Assembly (NCBI RefSeq): GCF_002557795.1
Contig: NZ_CP023777.1
Coordinates: 4,845,001 to 4,909,000, forward strand
Source of the DNA: Chitinophaga caeni
GTDB lineage: Bacteria > Bacteroidota > Bacteroidia > Chitinophagales > Chitinophagaceae
DNA length: 64,000 bases
Direction of reading: 5' to 3'
In this document: piece after piece, positions 43,062 through 52,769 of the stretch
Layout: every line of letters starts with the position of its first letter
Position numbering within the stretch: the first letter of the stretch is position 1
Notes under the pieces: generated by a model
Seen by the model: only the letters and a program-made list of their open reading frames with translations
Told to the model about the DNA's origin: nothing
Databases searched by the model: none
Position numbers and translations under genes: made by a program

Positions 43062-43586
43062 CTAACCTTTTTGTTTTTCTTTTCCCGGTTTATCTTTCCA
43101 TCCCGACCTGGGGGGAGGATTACCGGCAGCACCCCTTCTAAATAGCCTGTTAAGCAAGGAATCGAAAGCGGGTTGTTGTCCTGGAGTACAAATTGCCCGG
43201 ATTTCCTTGAAGTGTTCGAATAATGCCTTTTCAACTTGTGCCTGGGCCATACCTATACTATCTACTTTGGCATTCAGTACCGAATCACTTGGCGGCATGC
43301 TATCGTAGACCATTTTATATAAATCTTCCCGCGTGCTCCTCATTTTGCTGAAGTAAGGCATCATCCTTTTATTATTTTCATCGCGCAGCACCTTGAAACT
43401 ATCAATTTGCACCTGGGAAAAACCCACTTTCTCTTCCAGGTATTCCACGACAAAATCACGTCTAAAGTTGCGGTTCCTGTTGTTGTTTGGCTTCAGGAAT
43501 ACAAAGAAAATAATCATCGCGATATTCGTTAGGAATAACAGTACGACGAGGATAACGAGAAACCTACTCCGGGTGCGTGTAGTCAT
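43062..43586 (-). CDS. membrane-anchored Spy/ZraP-like periplasmic sensor protein
   Basis: 174 residues. An N-terminal basic segment and single membrane helix (about 9-30) precede a helical periplasmic part. Around 49-60 it reads EKVGFSQVQIDSFKVLRDENNKRM, matching the LTxxQ-like heavy-metal-sensor group (CnrX/ZraP/Spy). Pro-rich C-terminus with charged residues. It lies 2 bases downstream of the anti-sigma-like gene, so it is probably part of the same regulatory complex. Confidence 0.7.
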   Translation of the reverse strand: MTTRTRSRFLVILVVLLFLTNIAMIIFFVFLKPNNNRNRNFRRDFVVEYLEEKVGFSQVQIDSFKVLRDENNKRMMPYFSKMRSTREDLYKMVYDSMPPSDSVLNAKVDSIGMAQAQVEKALFEHFKEIRAICTPGQQPAFDSLLNRLFRRGAAGNPPPRSGWKDKPGKEKQKG

Positions 43587-43588
43587 TC

Positions 43589-43933
43589 TTATTCTGGTTT
43601 TATCAGATCATAAATATTCGTGTTGGAAGCGATATTCAGCTCCTCGCGAATCCCTTGGATGGTCGATTGCTCTTGCGCTGTACCTAGGGTGGCATTCACC
43701 TGGCGTAAAACAGTCCAACTATTCAATGCCAAAACGCTTCCTACGAATACGACTACTACAACCGGCTTAGTCAAGTAACCTGCCATACGCTCCCAAGCGC
43801 TCAATGATGCCTTTTCCATACGGGCGCGCAGTCTCGTATAAAAATATGGCGCGGGGGTAGCGCGGGACAAACCATCGATACTCGACAGTATTTCCGAAAA
43901 CTCATATTTCTTTCCTTCACGCATAATTGTCAA
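43589..43933 (-). CDS. small single-helix membrane protein, probable anti-sigma partner
   Basis: 114 residues. N-terminal soluble part (EILSSIDGLSRATPAPYFYTRLRARME, about 12-38), a membrane helix at about 53-68 (KPVVVVVFVGSVLALNSW) and a short outer tail. Size and topology fit CnrY-like or short anti-sigma proteins, and it follows the ECF sigma gene by 61 bases. There is no zinc-binding HxxxCxxC motif, so it is not a classic ZAS anti-sigma factor; the role is inferred. Confidence 0.55.
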   Translation of the reverse strand: MTIMREGKKYEFSEILSSIDGLSRATPAPYFYTRLRARMEKASLSAWERMAGYLTKPVVVVVFVGSVLALNSWTVLRQVNATLGTAQEQSTIQGIREELNIASNTNIYDLIKPE

Positions 43934-43994
43934 GCTTTTTATAAATAATTAGACGATATTCTTTTCAAAACCTTTCAAAAAATCATCCATTTTT

Positions 43995-44570
43995 TCACGA
44001 ATTTCCTTTCATATGTTTCCCGAGCAGCACTTGTAACGTTTTCTTGGCCCTGTGCATATGCCCATCTACCGCGGCCAGGGTGGTATCCAAGATTTCAGCG
44101 ATCTCCCTGGTAGGTAAGCCCTCCAATTTATGCAGGATAAATACCGCTTTTTGCATTTCCGGAAGCTGGGCTACAGCTTGCATTAACAAGTTGGCCTGTT
44201 CTTTCTTTTCCAACGAGACGCCAGGGTGGTTGAAATCGGGTGGTTCCCAGTTCAATTCCCCGTCACTTCCAAAAATGGAGAACAGCTTTCCCCACCGCTT
44301 CTTCCTGTTCTTTTTACGGATATGATCCAGTGATTTTGTCACCGTGATCCGGTATATCCAGGTGGATAATTTAGCATCTCCTTTAAAATGAGCGATCGAC
44401 TCATACACCTGCACAAATACGTCCTGGGCAACATCCTCCGCATCTTCAGGTAGCTGCACAATACCCAATGCGGTATTATACACCATGTTTTGCCAGGTGT
44501 CAACCAAGGTGCGGAAAGCAGATTCATCACCTTGCTGTAATCTTTCAATCAATGGATCGACAACGCTCAA
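43995..44570 (-). CDS. ECF RNA polymerase sigma factor
   Basis: 191 residues. Region 2: DESAFRTLVDTWQNMVYNTALGIV, EDAEDVAQDVFVQVYES and STWIYRITVTKSLDHIRKKNRKKR (15-92). Region 4: LPEMQKAVFILHKLEGLPTREIAEILDTTLAAVDGHMHRAKKTL (about 138-182) with a complete HTH. It lies just after a TonB-plug outer-membrane protein and before small envelope-sensing proteins, all on one strand. Either cell-surface signalling or envelope stress could be the input. Confidence 0.92.
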   Translation of the reverse strand: MSVVDPLIERLQQGDESAFRTLVDTWQNMVYNTALGIVQLPEDAEDVAQDVFVQVYESIAHFKGDAKLSTWIYRITVTKSLDHIRKKNRKKRWGKLFSIFGSDGELNWEPPDFNHPGVSLEKKEQANLLMQAVAQLPEMQKAVFILHKLEGLPTREIAEILDTTLAAVDGHMHRAKKTLQVLLGKHMKGNS

Positions 44571-44636
44571 GCTAGACGGATTCTATGTTTTTTTAAATGG
44601 CCGGACTTTGAAAATACGAAAACCTGGGGGAATACT

Positions 44637-44659
44637 GCCCGGTAAATTACATACCGGGC
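44637..44659 (-). promoter_or_regulatory. hairpin between the barrel and sigma genes
   Basis: GCCCGGTA (44637-44644) and TACCGGGC (44652-44659) form an 8-bp perfect stem with a 7-base loop in the 101-base gap. It has no U-tract on the minus strand. It may attenuate or protect the transcript between the two genes. Confidence 0.45.
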
Positions 44660-44671
44660 GCTCCTCACCTA

Positions 44672-47542
44672 TCATCCGCCACCTGGGGGAGGGCCGCCAG
44701 GTCTTCCACCACCGGGAGGACCAAACCTGCGGAACATCCTTTCCCTGTCGTTTTGCATTTCTTCTTCGGGGTCAGTACCTTTCTTATTCCAACTTTTTAT
44801 TCTATATGTAAAAGTCAGCATGAAATACTGCTTCAGCACTAAAGAACGTTGGTCTTCAATATAAAGTTCCGTAGTAGAGCGGGAAATGCTTTGGTTTTGA
44901 TTCAGTAAGTCATATACCGTGGCCCTCAGTTCACCCCTGTTATCTTTTAAGAACTTCTTGGCGGCGCTCAAATTCCAAAGCCAATAATTTGTACTTTGAC
45001 CATTATCTAGGGCGCTGTAATACTGGTTTGTTAAATCTGAATTCAGCACCCAACCGTTCTTCGTCATCAAGTTAACATTTGCTGAAGCGCTGCCGTTGAA
45101 ATAACTACTATTATTTAAAGTAGAAACATTATTTTTTACGTTGTTAAATGAAGCATTGTAAGACAATGTAAAATCTACATATTCACTGATATTACTGGAA
45201 ATAACAGCCCCGGCATTATAAGCATACGTGTTGGAAACGTTGTAGGTACTGTTTACATAACCCGGAGAGCGGGTATAGCTGATGCCCAGGTTGGTATTTA
45301 AGTTTGATTTGATCACTTTTAATGGCAAACCCAGGTTAAAGAAAGACCTAGCGTTCCAGTATCCATCCACGTTGATCGGTTTAGTTAATTGTCCTCCTTT
45401 GCGCAATGTAAACGTAGGTGTCAACACGGTGTCTTGCTGGGCGATATAAGTTCTATTGGTAACACGGTTATTCGTATTTTCAACATTGACGCCGGCTATA
45501 AACATTAACCCTTTCTCAGTATCAATATAATGATATCCACCGCGTAAAGATTGTGAATAAGATTGATCCAGTTCCGGGTTACCGGTGCTTACAAACAAGG
45601 GATTAGTATAACTCAACACATCCTGCAAATTATTGATAGATGGTTGATCGGTCGATGCCCTATAAAATAACCTTACGCTAGAATTCTTGTTAAATTTCTG
45701 CCTCCACATCAAGTTCGGTAAAACATTTGTGAAGGAACGCTTCAAGTTAAAATCTGTCGGGAAAGTACGGTCTCCTTCCAAGGTAGCATGTTGCAAGTTA
45801 ACGCCTATAATCAACATCTTATCACGGTTGCCCATGCGGTAACTAAGGCCACCATTGTTTACGGTATATTTATTTTTATACAAGTTCGACAAACTTGGAT
45901 CAAAAGTTAATTCACTATGAGTCGAATCGATGGTATAAGCTTTCTGATCTGCATTATTGATGCTAATCGATGGGCGGTAGTTAATTTCCAGTTGCCCTTT
46001 ACCGACCGGCTCCGTATAGGAGAAATTAGCGGAATAGGTTTGTCCATCCGTATTGGAGTAGGTCTCCCTTAATGTTGAATCGGTAACTAGCCCACCCTTG
46101 TAATTAGTTGTCGTATAAGAAGGTAATATGCTTTCACCATCGCGGTTATTTGCCCTGAAGCCAAAATTAATGGAGAACGTACGTCCCCTCTTGTCGAATG
46201 CGTGCCTCCATAAGAGGTTGGTATTCGCGTTATACCCTTTATTATTATTTGTGGAAGCAATATCCGTAGCATTAATCAAAGATGAATCGCCGTATTTAAA
46301 ATCACCCAAGGTATGCGACATGGCATCATTCTTTTGAAAACTCACCGAAGGGGTAAACATCAGGATGTCTTTATCAGATATCTTGTACTCTAAGCGTAAA
46401 TTTACACGGTGATTATAGTTCTTCGTTTCAGAATTGGCTAATTCATTGTAAACGCGGACAGAATCTGCTATATCATTCGGGTAAACTTGATGGGTGAGCG
46501 TTTCGTTCTCAGTTGATTTATTATTAAATAGATAGCTACCGTTCACCGTCAACTTCTTACCCCAAGTATCCTGGAAGTTGATACCCAAGGAGTTCGTTTT
46601 GTTGATACCGCTTTGCGAGCCGACGTTGAAATTGTTACCGCCTCCACGGCCGCCCCTACCGCCACGACCACCGCCGCCGCCAGATATGCCGAGTACATCT
46701 TCCGAAGCAAAGTTTTGCTGGTTTACATTATTAGTCATCCCGATCAAACCGATTCTCCTATCGCCGTTGAAAAAATTAACACTACCCCCGGCATTATACA
46801 GACCTTGAGTGCCATATCCAGCGTATACTTTCCCAAACTTGGAATTACTCAAACCATTCTTTGTAACAACGTTGATAGCTTTATAACTGTTTCCATCATC
46901 AAAACCGGAGAATTGTGCCTGGTCGCTCATTTTATCAAATACCTCGATCTTGGAGATCACTTCGGCCGGCAAGTTTTTCAATGTCGCCGTAGCATCTTCG
47001 CCAAAATATTCCTTCCCGTCAACCAATACTTTCTTCACCGTTTCCCCGTGCGCTGTAACCGTTCCGTTCTGCACCGTGATACCGGGCATTTTCTTGACCA
47101 GATCTTCGGCAGATGCATCGGGGTTAGTTTTATAGGCGCTCGCATTGTACTGGGTCGTGTCCCCTTTCAATTGGGTAGGCGGTTCTTGCCCCTTGATCGT
47201 CACCCCTTTCAAATCGGTCACGGACCTGGGGATGTTCACGACTCCCATATTCCCGTTCGTGCCATTGAAGCTGATATTACGCACTAGTTCTGAATACCCT
47301 AAGAAAGTAAACGTTAACTTGTAAGATCCGGGTTGAATGCTAGCAAATTCAAAGCCACCGCTGGTATTAGTCAATAGGTTCCGTATAAATGTAGTATCAC
47401 CGGGTTTGGTTAAACGAACGGTAGCGCCGATAAGGCGGGTACTATCCGTTTTATCCTGGAGCACACCCTTGATAACCGATTGGGCATTAGCCAAACAAGA
47501 GAATGTAATTAAAAATGTAAAAAGTAGCGTTATTCGCTTCAT
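44672..47542 (-). CDS. TonB-plug outer-membrane beta-barrel protein
   Basis: 956 residues. Signal peptide (1-20), a carboxypeptidase-regulatory-like domain (22-110; VIKGVLQDKTDSTRLIGATVRL), a TonB plug-like domain (about 130-230; AEDLVKKMPGITVQNGTV, VLVDGKEYFGEDA) and a long barrel of the OMP_b-brl_3 type. Two low-complexity segments stand out: a Gly/Arg-rich stretch around 283-305 and a Gly/Pro-rich C-terminus (PPGGGRPGGPPPGGG). The barrel therefore does not end in the usual aromatic residue. No TonB box is obvious. Ligand unknown; no SusD partner gene is present. It precedes an ECF sigma gene by 101 bases. Confidence 0.85.
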   Translation of the reverse strand: MKRITLLFTFLITFSCLANAQSVIKGVLQDKTDSTRLIGATVRLTKPGDTTFIRNLLTNTSGGFEFASIQPGSYKLTFTFLGYSELVRNISFNGTNGNMGVVNIPRSVTDLKGVTIKGQEPPTQLKGDTTQYNASAYKTNPDASAEDLVKKMPGITVQNGTVTAHGETVKKVLVDGKEYFGEDATATLKNLPAEVISKIEVFDKMSDQAQFSGFDDGNSYKAINVVTKNGLSNSKFGKVYAGYGTQGLYNAGGSVNFFNGDRRIGLIGMTNNVNQQNFASEDVLGISGGGGGRGGRGGRGGGNNFNVGSQSGINKTNSLGINFQDTWGKKLTVNGSYLFNNKSTENETLTHQVYPNDIADSVRVYNELANSETKNYNHRVNLRLEYKISDKDILMFTPSVSFQKNDAMSHTLGDFKYGDSSLINATDIASTNNNKGYNANTNLLWRHAFDKRGRTFSINFGFRANNRDGESILPSYTTTNYKGGLVTDSTLRETYSNTDGQTYSANFSYTEPVGKGQLEINYRPSISINNADQKAYTIDSTHSELTFDPSLSNLYKNKYTVNNGGLSYRMGNRDKMLIIGVNLQHATLEGDRTFPTDFNLKRSFTNVLPNLMWRQKFNKNSSVRLFYRASTDQPSINNLQDVLSYTNPLFVSTGNPELDQSYSQSLRGGYHYIDTEKGLMFIAGVNVENTNNRVTNRTYIAQQDTVLTPTFTLRKGGQLTKPINVDGYWNARSFFNLGLPLKVIKSNLNTNLGISYTRSPGYVNSTYNVSNTYAYNAGAVISSNISEYVDFTLSYNASFNNVKNNVSTLNNSSYFNGSASANVNLMTKNGWVLNSDLTNQYYSALDNGQSTNYWLWNLSAAKKFLKDNRGELRATVYDLLNQNQSISRSTTELYIEDQRSLVLKQYFMLTFTYRIKSWNKKGTDPEEEMQNDRERMFRRFGPPGGGRPGGPPPGGG

Positions 47543-47732
47543 AAGTTGATGAGTTATTGCAATAGTTTAGACGGCATTCCGATTCCTTTCTTTTACCGCT
47601 CATCCGTTTTTTTTCAAGATTTATCCCTCTATTGCTGGAACAGCCGATAAAAATGGCCGAAATCAACCCTTCCCAGCCTTTTTACAATCATCGTATCTTT
47701 ATACCTGGAGCTTTTCAACAAAACATATTATT

Positions 47733-48686
47733 ATGAATAAAAGAAATATCGGGTTATCGGAACTCAACATTGCTCCCTGGATGTTGGGGGGTAATGTTTT
47801 CGGCTGGACAATCGGCGCGGAACAATCATTCCATGTACTAGATGCGTTTACAAGCGCCGGGTTTAATAGTATCGATACAGCGGACGCTTATTCAACTTGG
47901 GTTCCGGGCAACCAAGGAGGTGAATCGGAAACGATCATCGGGCAATGGTTTCAAAAACGTAAGAATCGATCCGGGATTATCTTGGCTACCAAGGTAGGCT
48001 CCACGATGCCCCGGAGCCCGAAAAAAATATTAAAGAAGGCATATATATTGAAGGCCGTGGAAGATTCTCTCCGGCGCTTACAAACCGATTATATTGACTT
48101 GTACCAATCTCATTACGATGATCCGGAAACCCCGGTAGAAGAAACCTTGGAAGCGTACTGGACATTAATTAAAAGCGGCAAAGTGAGATATATAGGTGCA
48201 TCTAACTTCAGCCCGGGAAGATTGGTTGAATCTATAAATACCAGTAAGACATTACATTTACCGGGGTATGTAAGTTTACAACCCCAGTATAACCTGTATG
48301 ATAGGGCTGACTATGAAGCAAATTATGCTAAAATCTGCCAAGAACAGCAGCTGGGCGTCATCCCGTATTATTCCTTAGCTAGCGGGTTCCTCAGTGGAAA
48401 GTACCGGGACAAGGCGGACTTAGACAAAAGTAAGCGCGGAAGCGGAATTGACAAATATCTTGATAACAGGGGTTTCAGCATCTTGCAAGCGATGGATGAA
48501 GTGGCCGAAAGGCATCATTGCAGCCTGGCGGCAATCGCCTTGGCTTGGTTAATGGCCCGCCCGGGAATCACGGCGCCTATTGCCAGCGCTACCAAGGTGG
48601 AACAAGTGAAACAATTAGCTAAAGCCGCCACGATTAAGCTCTCCGGAGCTGAATTGGAATTGTTGAATAATGCCAGTGCGTATTGA
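47733..48686 (+). CDS. aldo/keto reductase
   Basis: 317 residues of the (beta/alpha)8 aldo/keto reductase superfamily. FNSIDTADAYSTW (Asp50 and Tyr55 region) holds the catalytic Asp and Tyr. ATKVGS has the active-site Lys near 86. LRRLQTDYIDLYQSHYDDPETPVEETLEA (about 113-142) and KVRYIGASNFSP (about 150-161) are the usual second signature. C-terminal cofactor-binding residues lie in PIASATKVEQVKQL. It reduces carbonyls with NADPH; physiological substrate unknown. Divergent from the TonB-plug gene. Confidence 0.92.
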   Translation: MNKRNIGLSELNIAPWMLGGNVFGWTIGAEQSFHVLDAFTSAGFNSIDTADAYSTWVPGNQGGESETIIGQWFQKRKNRSGIILATKVGSTMPRSPKKILKKAYILKAVEDSLRRLQTDYIDLYQSHYDDPETPVEETLEAYWTLIKSGKVRYIGASNFSPGRLVESINTSKTLHLPGYVSLQPQYNLYDRADYEANYAKICQEQQLGVIPYYSLASGFLSGKYRDKADLDKSKRGSGIDKYLDNRGFSILQAMDEVAERHHCSLAAIALAWLMARPGITAPIASATKVEQVKQLAKAATIKLSGAELELLNNASAY

Positions 48687-48797
48687 CTTGAACCCTGAAC
48701 TTATCCCGTTCCGGCATTACCACTATGAAGCCCGGGGAATGTTTATTATTTTTACGTACTTCTTAATACTATCGATCATCCCAAATATATTCCGCGT

Positions 48798-51005
48798 ATG
48801 CGACTATTATTTTTTACTATCCTCATGACTATTTGCTTGGGAAGCCTGGCACAACAACCCTTGATGCCCCAAGTTCAAAAGTTTACAGCTAAGGAAGGTT
48901 TTATTTCTATCGGAAAAACATCCGTAGTTCATGCAGCCGACACAAGTTGTAAGGCAGAAGTAGCGTTACTGAATACATACCTGGGCAGCTTCGTCACATT
49001 TAACCCGGATGCCGTCCCGGTTGAAATTGCTACCGACCCTTCCTATAAAGATGAAGAAGGCTATACCTTGGTATTAGAAAAACCTGCTGTAAGAATCAAA
49101 GCGAGGAACTCAAAAGGCGTTTTTTATGCCTTACAAACATTGATACAGCTAGGAAATCATTATCATGGTACAATCCCGGCAGGCACCATCGAAGACGCGC
49201 CCCGGTTTGCATACAGGGGCTTGATGCTTGATGTGAGCAGGCATTTCTTCGGTGTAAACTTTATCAAGCAATTACTGGATGTAATGGCGATGTATAAACT
49301 AAATACATTTCATTGGCATCTTACCGACGATCAAGGTTGGCGAATAGAGATAAATAAATATCCCCGCTTGCAGGTAGTAGCGGCTTGGAGGGATCAAACA
49401 CTGATCGGGCACAAGAAGGACATACCCCATCAATTTGATGGTAAAAAATACGGTGGTTATTATACGCAGGCACAAGTAAAGGACATCGTAGCCTATGCCC
49501 AGTCCAAGCATATCGACATCATTCCCGAAATCGAGATGCCCGGGCATGCTTCCGCGGCATTGGCAGCTTACCCTTACCTGGGCTGTACCGGTGGCCCATA
49601 CGAAACCGCACAATTTTGGGGCATCTTTGACGATGTATATTGTGCAGGAAACGACAGCACCTTCACTTTCCTGGAAGATGTACTGGATGAGGTTATCCCT
49701 TTGTTTCCGGGGAAATATATACATATCGGTGGCGACGAATGCCCCAAAAACCGCTGGAATGCTTGCCCGAAATGCCAACAAAGGATGGCCGCAGAACATT
49801 TGGAAGATGCCCATGCCCTGCAAAGCTATTTCGTGAAGCGGATAGAAAAATATCTTAACAGCAAAGGGAAACAACTTATTGGTTGGGATGAGATTACGGA
49901 AGGAGGACTTTCGCCCAATGCTACCGTGATGTGCTGGCGTGGTGACTCGGTTGGATTTGCAGCAGCAGCACAAGGGCATGATGTGATCTTTAGTCCCGAG
50001 AAAAATTTGTATTTCGATTATTACCAGTCAACTAGCATGTTAGAGCCCATTGCAGCAGGTGGATATACGCCTTTAGAAAAGGTGTATTCCTATGATCCGA
50101 TGCAAAATAGGCAAGCCGAAGCCGGCGGCGATTCCCATATTTTGGGCATCCAAGCCAATTTGTGGAGCGAGTATTTACCTACGGAAGATCAAGCTTGGTA
50201 CATGTTATTCCCACGATTGCTGGCATTATCTGAAATAGCTTGGTTACAACCTAGCTCCAAGGATTATGCTTCCTTTTACGAACGCTGGAAACTTCAACGC
50301 GCTATTTTGGATAAGCATAAAATAAAATACGCAGATATCTATGACGAGATTACAGGTAAAATGATGGCCAAGGGCAGCAAACATCAACTTAGCCTTCACT
50401 CGAGCTTGCCGAACGCAACCATCCGTTATAGCTATCTCGGTAAAGAGCAAACTTACGGGCATCCAATCGACATTACAGCTTCCGGCATTATCAAGGCACA
50501 GTTGTATGTAGATGACAAAGCGGTTTTGAGACCCTACACCAAGGAAGTAATACAACATAAAGCTGTTGGCAAAAAAATCAGCTTAAAGAACCCAGGTAAA
50601 GGCAATTTTGATGTTGCGGGAAGTATTTTACTCAATGGACAATATGGCACAAACCGTTACAATGACGGGCAGTGGTTGGGTTTAAGCGGGGATAACCTCC
50701 AGGCAACAATTGACCTAGGGAAAGAGACCGAGGTAAACCAAATTAAAACGAGCTTTCTTGATTACCATTGGCAACGGATGTGGAAACCGGTATCTTATAC
50801 CTTTGAATACAGCAATAACGGTAAACATTTCCGTAAGCTAAGTGGAGAAGGTTCGGAAAAAGATTTAGTATACGAATATAATTGTAAGAAGACCAAGACC
50901 CGTTATATCAGGGTCACTTTAGAAAACAAGGGCATAATACCGCAAGGAGAATATGGCGCGGGGGGAAAAGCCTGGTTATTGGTTGATGAGATAGCGGTAT
51001 ATTAA
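48798..51005 (+). CDS. beta-N-acetylhexosaminidase, glycoside hydrolase family 20
   Basis: 735 residues. Signal peptide (1-19), GH20b N-terminal domain (about 20-130), then the TIM barrel. FHWHLTDDQGWRIEINKYP (171-189), IIPEIEMPGHASAAL (241-255), and HIGGDECPKNRW (309-320) with the catalytic Asp313-Glu314 pair are diagnostic. A small linker and a C-terminal F5/8 C-like or chitobiase-type carbohydrate-binding domain follow (about 590-735, ATIDLGKETEVNQIKTSFLDY). It releases terminal GlcNAc/GalNAc from chitin or glycans in the periplasm or outside. A terminator follows. Confidence 0.95.
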   Translation: MRLLFFTILMTICLGSLAQQPLMPQVQKFTAKEGFISIGKTSVVHAADTSCKAEVALLNTYLGSFVTFNPDAVPVEIATDPSYKDEEGYTLVLEKPAVRIKARNSKGVFYALQTLIQLGNHYHGTIPAGTIEDAPRFAYRGLMLDVSRHFFGVNFIKQLLDVMAMYKLNTFHWHLTDDQGWRIEINKYPRLQVVAAWRDQTLIGHKKDIPHQFDGKKYGGYYTQAQVKDIVAYAQSKHIDIIPEIEMPGHASAALAAYPYLGCTGGPYETAQFWGIFDDVYCAGNDSTFTFLEDVLDEVIPLFPGKYIHIGGDECPKNRWNACPKCQQRMAAEHLEDAHALQSYFVKRIEKYLNSKGKQLIGWDEITEGGLSPNATVMCWRGDSVGFAAAAQGHDVIFSPEKNLYFDYYQSTSMLEPIAAGGYTPLEKVYSYDPMQNRQAEAGGDSHILGIQANLWSEYLPTEDQAWYMLFPRLLALSEIAWLQPSSKDYASFYERWKLQRAILDKHKIKYADIYDEITGKMMAKGSKHQLSLHSSLPNATIRYSYLGKEQTYGHPIDITASGIIKAQLYVDDKAVLRPYTKEVIQHKAVGKKISLKNPGKGNFDVAGSILLNGQYGTNRYNDGQWLGLSGDNLQATIDLGKETEVNQIKTSFLDYHWQRMWKPVSYTFEYSNNGKHFRKLSGEGSEKDLVYEYNCKKTKTRYIRVTLENKGIIPQGEYGAGGKAWLLVDEIAVY

Positions 51006-51029
51006 CCAACATTCTTATTCATAAAATAC

Positions 51030-51062
51030 AATAAGTTGGTGAATACAATTCATCAACTTATT
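51030..51062. terminator. bidirectional terminator
   Basis: 15-bp stem AATAAGTTGGTGAAT / ATTCATCAACTTATT with a 3-base loop and one G-T pair, followed by T residues. It lies between the GH20 gene and the convergent secreted-protein gene. Confidence 0.8.
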
Positions 51063-51063
51063 T

Positions 51064-51675
51064 TTATTGCCTGCGGATCTCGAAGAATTCATCCTGCAAA
51101 GATAATGGCGTCATTTCAATAGCAGTACTTTCCTTGGTATATTCGCTGGTTTCCAAGACAATTTTCAAAGGTAAAGAATGGGTCATCTGCGTAAAAATAT
51201 CAAACGAATTTAGTTTGTAGTCCCTGAAATAACTGGGATCAATTTGTATATCATTATTAAAATAATAAGTCACTTTTCCATTATTCGATTCGATAATTAC
51301 TTTATGGCACCGTTTCCCTAGCACATTAATCGTATCAGCATCCTCGCCTATGATAACTTTCATCATGGAATCCTTATCATTAACCGGTTTAATGGATAGC
51401 GGATAATCCGTATTGGCTTTATAAAAAAATAACTTATTACTATCCGAACGGAACACTTGCATCCGCAGGGCTATACCGTTAAAAGATTCCTTTATGTTAC
51501 CATTCTTGATATAAAACTGTGTTTTAGAACCGAACAAGGTGCTATACTGGGCATCGGTCATATCATCCACCTTGGAATAATATGTATTAGCATAAACTAT
51601 TTTGCCGGTAAAGTCTTGCGCCATTAAAGGCTTAAAAGAAGATACCAATAAGAATAAAATCAAGCACATTCTCAT
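51064..51675 (-). CDS. exported protein, GLPGLI/DUF4412-like, unknown function
   Basis: 203 residues. Signal peptide (1-19, ending LMA before Gln). The pattern of short beta strands, TGKIVYANTYYSK near the start, GKRCHKVIIESNNGKVTYYFNN near 117-138 and LPLKIVLE near 170, fits the GLPGLI/DUF4412 style of small envelope proteins of this phylum. Function is not known for the family. The stop is 2 bases from the terminator hairpin. Confidence 0.5.
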   Translation of the reverse strand: MRMCLILFLLVSSFKPLMAQDFTGKIVYANTYYSKVDDMTDAQYSTLFGSKTQFYIKNGNIKESFNGIALRMQVFRSDSNKLFFYKANTDYPLSIKPVNDKDSMMKVIIGEDADTINVLGKRCHKVIIESNNGKVTYYFNNDIQIDPSYFRDYKLNSFDIFTQMTHSLPLKIVLETSEYTKESTAIEMTPLSLQDEFFEIRRQ

Positions 51676-51724
51676 AGCTCAAACGGAATTTCATCTAAAG
51701 ATCGACAAAAAATAATTAACCGCT

Positions 51725-52195
51725 TCAATATTCGGCTTTCTGTATCTTATCTATATAAAATTTCCTGTTAAAGCATACATGTAGATAAACAGTAGACTTA
51801 TAAGCTTCGCGCTTACCGTCTTTCAAATGGAATGCAGGATTCCATCGGGGCATTAACCTGACCACCCTTTTCACTTCCTCGATAAAGGGCCTGTTATACC
51901 GGGTAGGGATCATCGGTATTTGGAATCGTAATACGGAGCCTAGCCTGCCGATTTTTAAGGATAATGGAATGACGATACCTGGCCGGATCTTTCTTTTCCC
52001 GGTTCGGAAATTCAGTTGGTATAATAAAAAGGCATACACATCACCCGGGCATTGGCCGAAAGTGGGCCAAGTCATCGTAGTATCTAACGCAACTACTACC
52101 CAGGTGGGTTGTTCCGTGGTGTCCCGTTGCGCTTGCGAGGAATGGGAAATGAATACCAGGCACAAGGAAAACATCCATACAATTATGTATTTCAT
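51725..52195 (-). CDS. exported protein with TonB C-terminal-like segment
   Basis: 156 residues. Signal peptide (1-22). The last half reads VKRVVRLMPRWNPAFHLKDGKREAYKSTVYLHVCF, close to the V...MPKWxPA...GK...VxxxxxF pattern of TonB_C domains common in Bacteroidota lone secreted proteins. It lacks the usual Pro-rich TonB spacer and membrane anchor, so it is not a working energy transducer. Function unknown. Confidence 0.6.
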   Translation of the reverse strand: MKYIIVWMFSLCLVFISHSSQAQRDTTEQPTWVVVALDTTMTWPTFGQCPGDVYAFLLYQLNFRTGKRKIRPGIVIPLSLKIGRLGSVLRFQIPMIPTRYNRPFIEEVKRVVRLMPRWNPAFHLKDGKREAYKSTVYLHVCFNRKFYIDKIQKAEY

Positions 52196-52352
52196 GGCAA
52201 GGGCTGAATGATCTTATTATCGATCATACATGTTTCTTCAATTAGGATAGTATATTCAACTTAGCAAAAAATGTCCAGATGCACATTACAAATATAATAA
52301 ATATTTATTATATATTTTCAACTTGGAAATGGTTTAATGAATAAGCAGGTTA

Positions 52353-52769
52353 TTAGCGCAATTTGGGATCAAAGTTTACGCGGATAATTTTCCCCATTTT
52401 CCCCGGTTCAAAAAGCATCGTTACCTCGTACCAAACGATGCTGGTATCTTTAGGATCTTGGTATTGGCAAGAAATCTCGATAGTTCCGTCAAGTTCGGAA
52501 GGTGGCATCACGTTGAAGAATAGGTTGGCATCCCTTTTCTTCATGATTTTCATCTCGTGCGCAGCAGTTTTTAAGCGGGTCTTAAGTTCGACCCGGGCAG
52601 CCACGGTATCCGCATTCATCAAGCGGCACGCTTTCCGCCATTTGTTCGCTTCAAGTAGGTAAACAAATTTACCGGCGTTAGTAGCTTTAGCTTGCATCTC
52701 TTCTAATTGCCCGAACGCTAATTGGGCGCTACACATGAATAAAAATAATAAACCCAGTAACTTCTTCAT
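52353..52769 (-). CDS. small exported protein, unknown function
   Basis: The ATG at 52769 (MKKLLGLLFLFM) gives 138 residues with a signal peptide (to about 21); the earlier Met adds only MPS. The mature part is short, basic and alternates helix and strand. I do not recognise a domain. It is a single gene with gene-free bases on both sides. Confidence 0.5.
   Translation of the reverse strand: MKKLLGLLFLFMCSAQLAFGQLEEMQAKATNAGKFVYLLEANKWRKACRLMNADTVAARVELKTRLKTAAHEMKIMKKRDANLFFNVMPPSELDGTIEISCQYQDPKDTSIVWYEVTMLFEPGKMGKIIRVNFDPKLR

Noticed and set aside
44672..44811. Classic SusC/SusD nutrient-uptake pair
   Set aside because: No SusD gene is adjacent and the barrel belongs to the OMP_b-brl type without the SusC motif set.
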